A stretch of 64,000 nucleotides of DNA from Candidatus Loosdrechtia aerotolerans (lineage in GTDB: Bacteria > Planctomycetota > Brocadiia > Brocadiales > Brocadiaceae), in contig SOER01000015.1 in the NCBI GenBank assembly GCA_021646405.1, positions 1 through 64,000 of the forward strand, written 5' to 3'. Shown here piece by piece: positions 61,501-64,000 of the stretch. The position numbers were made by a program, and so were the translations under genes. The notes under the pieces were generated by a model, which ran no database searches, had not been told where the DNA came from, and saw only the letters and a program-made list of their open reading frames with translations. Position 1 is the stretch's first letter; every line of letters starts with the position of its first letter.

Positions 61501-61594
61501 TTAATCCCCCTTTTCTTTTAAATACCTCGTAATATTTGATCTTTTCGGGAATCCATTGTACCCCTCAGCCAGAGGTTAAAATATTTACCAAATA

Positions 61595-61623
61595 ATACTC
61601 ATCCAGGCAAGGCGGATGAGTAT
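61595..61623 (-). promoter_or_regulatory. Stable leader hairpin upstream of the M4 protease
   Basis: A perfect 10-bp stem (ATACTCATCC / GGATGAGTAT) with a 9-base loop, between the promoter at 61701-61728 and the protease ATG. A small second hairpin (CCTC / GAGG) is at 61563-61575. This is too short and too generic to name a riboswitch class; a protein- or sRNA-binding leader is possible. Confidence 0.45.
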
Positions 61624-61700
61624 ATTTTGTAATTTCAAATTCCACTACCAGTGCAATAGCATACAGGAATTTTAACGTTAAAATAATAATGCGTTTAGTA

Positions 61701-61728
61701 TATATATTATTTAGATTGGTTTTGTCAA
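61701..61728 (-). promoter_or_regulatory. Sigma-70 promoter of the M4 protease gene
   Basis: On the minus strand TTGACA (61728-61723, perfect), 16-base spacer, TATATA (61706-61701). Transcription start at about 61694, 194 bases before the ATG. Confidence 0.65.
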
Positions 61729-61891
61729 TAAAATTTACTAAATTACAATGGACAAGAATAAACAACCAAAGTTAACAAGAGGTCTATAAATGGAAGTTTT
61801 TTCTGTACTTAAGACACAGTCTCTAACAAAGATTGTATGACTTCTACCACCCGCAAAATCGTATACATAAATAATGAAAATTCCTATAGTA

Positions 61892-61919
61892 TTGATATTC
61901 ATACTTTTTATGTTATAAT
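61892..61919 (+). promoter_or_regulatory. Sigma-70 promoter of the plus-strand hydrolase gene
   Basis: TTGATA (61892-61897), 16-base spacer, TATAAT (61914-61919, perfect). It lies inside a longer open frame, which supports the downstream ATG at 61960 as the true start. Confidence 0.65.
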
Positions 61920-61959
61920 CCCCATACTCTTAAACAGGAAACAAAGAAGGTTAAATAAT

Positions 61960-63438
61960 ATGGACAAAAAAATCATGAGAAATAAAGGTAAAAAAGTCGT
62001 TGTCGTTGGTCTTGATTGTGCAGCACCGCAGTTGGTTTTTGATGAGTGGATCAATGATCTGCCTAATATTAAAAAGCTTGTTGATAGTGGAGTGTATGGT
62101 GAACTGGAGAGTATTATACCGCCGATTACGGTGCCGGCCTGGACATCCATGGTAACTGGTAAAGATCCGGGAGAATTAGGGTGTTACGGTTTTAGAAATA
62201 GAAGAGATTACTCTTATGACCGGTTATCATATGCGAATTCTCTCGCAATAAAAGATGCTACTCTCTGGGATATCCTTTCGAAAGAAGGAAAAAAATCTAT
62301 CCTGATTGGTATACCACAAACCTATCCTCCAAAGCCGGTTAATGGTTATCTGATCAGCTGTTTCCTTACACCTAACACGAAGAACCAATATACCTATCCC
62401 GTTGAACTGAAAGATGAAATTGAAAAAATTGCCGATGGCTATATGTTAGATGTTAGTGATTTCAGATCAGAAAACGAGCAAAAGATACTTGATGATATTT
62501 ATACAATGACTCAAAAGAGGTTTAAGGTTGCCAAACACCTCTTAACAACCAGGGAATGGGACTTTTTTATGATGGTAGAAATGGGAATTGACAGGATACA
62601 TCACAGGTTCTGGAAATACTTTGATAAAGACCATGTAAAATATGAAAAAGGCTCCCGGTTCGAACGAGCTATATTTGATTATTATAAATACATTGACCAG
62701 GAGATCGGATTGGTCTTGTCACTACTGGATAAAGATACTACCGTACTCATTGTATCAGACCACGGTGCTAAAAGAATGGACGGTGGTATATGTATTAATG
62801 AGTGGTTATTGAAGGAAGGGTTTCTTGCTATAAAAGAAAATCCTCATACTGTTACACCTCTTGAAAAATTAGAGATTGACTGGAAAAGAACAAGGGCATG
62901 GGGTGAGGGTGGTTATTATTCGAGGTTATTTTTAAATGTAAAAGGAAGAGAACCCCAGGGCATTATTGAACCTGAGGATTATGAAAAAGTACGAAATGAG
63001 TTAAAAGAAAAACTTGAGGCTTTAGGTGATGAAAACGGTAATCCAATTGGTACCAAGGTTTTTAAGCCGCAGGAACTCTATAAAGAATGCAACGGCATAC
63101 CGCCCGACCTTATCGTCATATTTGGTGACCTGTACTGGAGGTCCATAGGAACTGTTGGACACGGAAAGATTCACATCTTTGAAAATGATAGTGGTATTGA
63201 TTATGCAAACCATTCTCAACATGGAATATTTATAATGAGCAGTTTGGATAATATCAGCAGAAGGAAGTTACATAACTTACATCTTATGGATGTTGCACCA
63301 ACAATCCTTAATGTTCTCAATATAGAAGTACCGGATAACATCCATGGCACAGCAATAAAAACTGAAAAAGACGTTTATGACGAGCACGAAGAGAGAGAAA
63401 TAAGAGAAAGACTTGAAGCACTGGGATATATCGAATGA
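61960..63438 (+). CDS. Alkaline-phosphatase-superfamily hydrolase (type I phosphodiesterase-like)
   Basis: 492 aa. VVGLDCAAPQ with the metal-binding Asp, PPITVPAWTSMVTGKDPGELG with the nucleophile region, LIVSDHGAK with the Asp/His pair and a later HSQHGIFIM His: the same order of motifs as the gene at 40.4 kb, and similar length. No signal peptide. The start at 61960 is supported by AAGAAGG 9 bases upstream and by the promoter at 61892; the frame extends to 61837 but that part is not conserved-looking. It is followed 62 bases later by a paralogue. The substrate may be a phosphorylated lipid or nucleotide sugar. Confidence 0.85.
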   Translation: MDKKIMRNKGKKVVVVGLDCAAPQLVFDEWINDLPNIKKLVDSGVYGELESIIPPITVPAWTSMVTGKDPGELGCYGFRNRRDYSYDRLSYANSLAIKDATLWDILSKEGKKSILIGIPQTYPPKPVNGYLISCFLTPNTKNQYTYPVELKDEIEKIADGYMLDVSDFRSENEQKILDDIYTMTQKRFKVAKHLLTTREWDFFMMVEMGIDRIHHRFWKYFDKDHVKYEKGSRFERAIFDYYKYIDQEIGLVLSLLDKDTTVLIVSDHGAKRMDGGICINEWLLKEGFLAIKENPHTVTPLEKLEIDWKRTRAWGEGGYYSRLFLNVKGREPQGIIEPEDYEKVRNELKEKLEALGDENGNPIGTKVFKPQELYKECNGIPPDLIVIFGDLYWRSIGTVGHGKIHIFENDSGIDYANHSQHGIFIMSSLDNISRRKLHNLHLMDVAPTILNVLNIEVPDNIHGTAIKTEKDVYDEHEEREIRERLEALGYIE

Positions 63439-63500
63439 GTATAATATCCAATTACATTGTTACACTATTTCTGATAAGCTCTCTGGTTTGAGTAACTATA

Positions 63501-64000
63501 ATGATCCACACATACAGGAAACAAAAAGATAGAAAAGTAGTAATCATTGGGCTGGATGGTGTTCCCTATACCTTGCTCGTTAACTATATATCCAGGGGAT
63601 TGATGCCGCAATTTTCTGAGTTATGCAAGAATGGAAAGCTCCTCAGGATGAACTCCTCCCTGCCAGAGATATCGTCAGTGGCATGGAGTAGCTTTATGAC
63701 AGGGAAGAATCCCGGCCAGCATGGTATCTTCGGTTTTATGGAAATAGACAGACAAAGCTATGAGTACAGATTTCCGAATTTTACTTCCCTCAAAGAACGG
63801 CCCTTCTGGGAGAAAGAAAACATTCAAACGGTTGCCCTTAATATTCCGCAAACATATCCCGCAATGCCAATACATGGTGTAATGGTAAGCGGTTTTGTTG
63901 CACTTGACCTCAAGAAAGCAACATATCCGGAAAGGATCTTTGATTATCTCAACAAAATAAATTATAAAATAGACGTCGATTCTAAAAAAGCCGTAGAAGA
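63501..64000 (+). CDS. Alkaline-phosphatase-superfamily hydrolase, partial (runs off the window)
   Basis: The first 166 codons are present and open to the window end. VVIIGLDGVPYTLL, SSLPEISSVAWSSFMTGKNPGQHGIFGF and LNIPQTYPAMPIHGVMVSGFV line up with the start of the two complete paralogues. No stop within the window, so length is unknown. The ATG at 63501 has no strong ribosome-binding site, but no nearby alternative is better. It is cotranscribed with the gene before it, most likely. Confidence 0.85.
   Translation, partial: MIHTYRKQKDRKVVIIGLDGVPYTLLVNYISRGLMPQFSELCKNGKLLRMNSSLPEISSVAWSSFMTGKNPGQHGIFGFMEIDRQSYEYRFPNFTSLKERPFWEKENIQTVALNIPQTYPAMPIHGVMVSGFVALDLKKATYPERIFDYLNKINYKIDVDSKKAVE

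Noticed and set aside
61837-61959. 41-residue N-terminal extension of the plus-strand hydrolase
   Set aside because: A promoter (61892-61919) lies inside it, and AAGAAGG stands before the downstream ATG; the extension does not resemble a signal peptide or the paralogues.
1-64000. CRISPR array or rRNA genes
   Set aside because: No regularly spaced repeat-spacer pattern and no rRNA core sequence were seen on either strand; the short tandem repeats found are microsatellites.

Overview
The window most likely comes from an anaerobic ammonium-oxidising (anammox) planctomycete of the Kuenenia/Brocadia/Jettenia type. The main evidence is the block at about 7.0-14.0 kb: Rieske protein, NAD(P)H-type FAD oxidoreductase, split cytochrome b, a hexaheme c-type cytochrome and an octaheme HAO-like cytochrome. 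From memory, this gene content and order match the third Rieske/cytochrome b complex described in Kuenenia stuttgartiensis. I could not run a search, so the assignment rests on this and on the general gene content. Nearly all genes lie on the minus strand; only the last about 2 kb is on the plus strand. GTG and TTG starts and 1-26 nt gene overlaps are common.

Layout. 0-0.5 kb: intergenic hairpin repeats. 0.5-6.8 kb: two small secreted proteins, hpt, and an apparent redox/iron-stress operon (TPR lipoprotein, half-ferritin, rubrerythrin-like protein, and a glutaredoxin / ferredoxin-thioredoxin-reductase / DUF3422-like fusion), then an agmatinase-family gene. 7.0-14.0 kb: the respiratory complex, with a promoter before it and a hairpin terminator after it. 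14.1-18.0 kb: sulfur assimilation (siroheme synthase, siroheme sulfite-reductase-like protein, DsrE-like protein, cysteine synthase, JAMM peptidase, TusA-like carrier). 18.2-20.9 kb: argH-lysA behind a good sigma-70 promoter.

21.5-57.8 kb: one very long minus-strand locus, apparently starting at a near-consensus promoter at 57.85 kb. It encodes a Wza-like export protein, two large iterative-type polyketide/PUFA-like synthases, a free acyl carrier protein, a Wzx-like flippase, an alkaline-phosphatase-superfamily hydrolase, a PIG-L deacetylase overlapping a GNAT acyltransferase, six glycosyltransferases, a UGM/amine-oxidase-like flavoprotein, a GH39-like hydrolase, a Wzy/O-antigen-ligase-like protein, an EF-hand protein, a NodU-type carbamoyltransferase, a Wzz-like protein and two small membrane proteins. 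Read together, it looks like a pathway that makes a reduced or unsaturated acyl chain and joins it to an exported glycan (a glycolipid or lipidated polysaccharide). This is the most interesting part of the window.

57.9-59.2 kb: a gene-free repeat island with a MITE-like 244-bp palindromic element (19-bp terminal inverted repeats, 10-bp flanking duplication), two copies of a 48-bp dispersed repeat whose third copy is at 21.15 kb, CGAAA-type arrays and a (GAA)8 tract. 59.2-61.5 kb: a small secreted protein and an M4 thermolysin-like protease with a structured leader. 61.9-64 kb: two plus-strand alkaline-phosphatase-superfamily genes in tandem, related to the one in the glycan locus; the second runs off the window. 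I saw no rRNA, tRNA, CRISPR array or complete insertion sequence.
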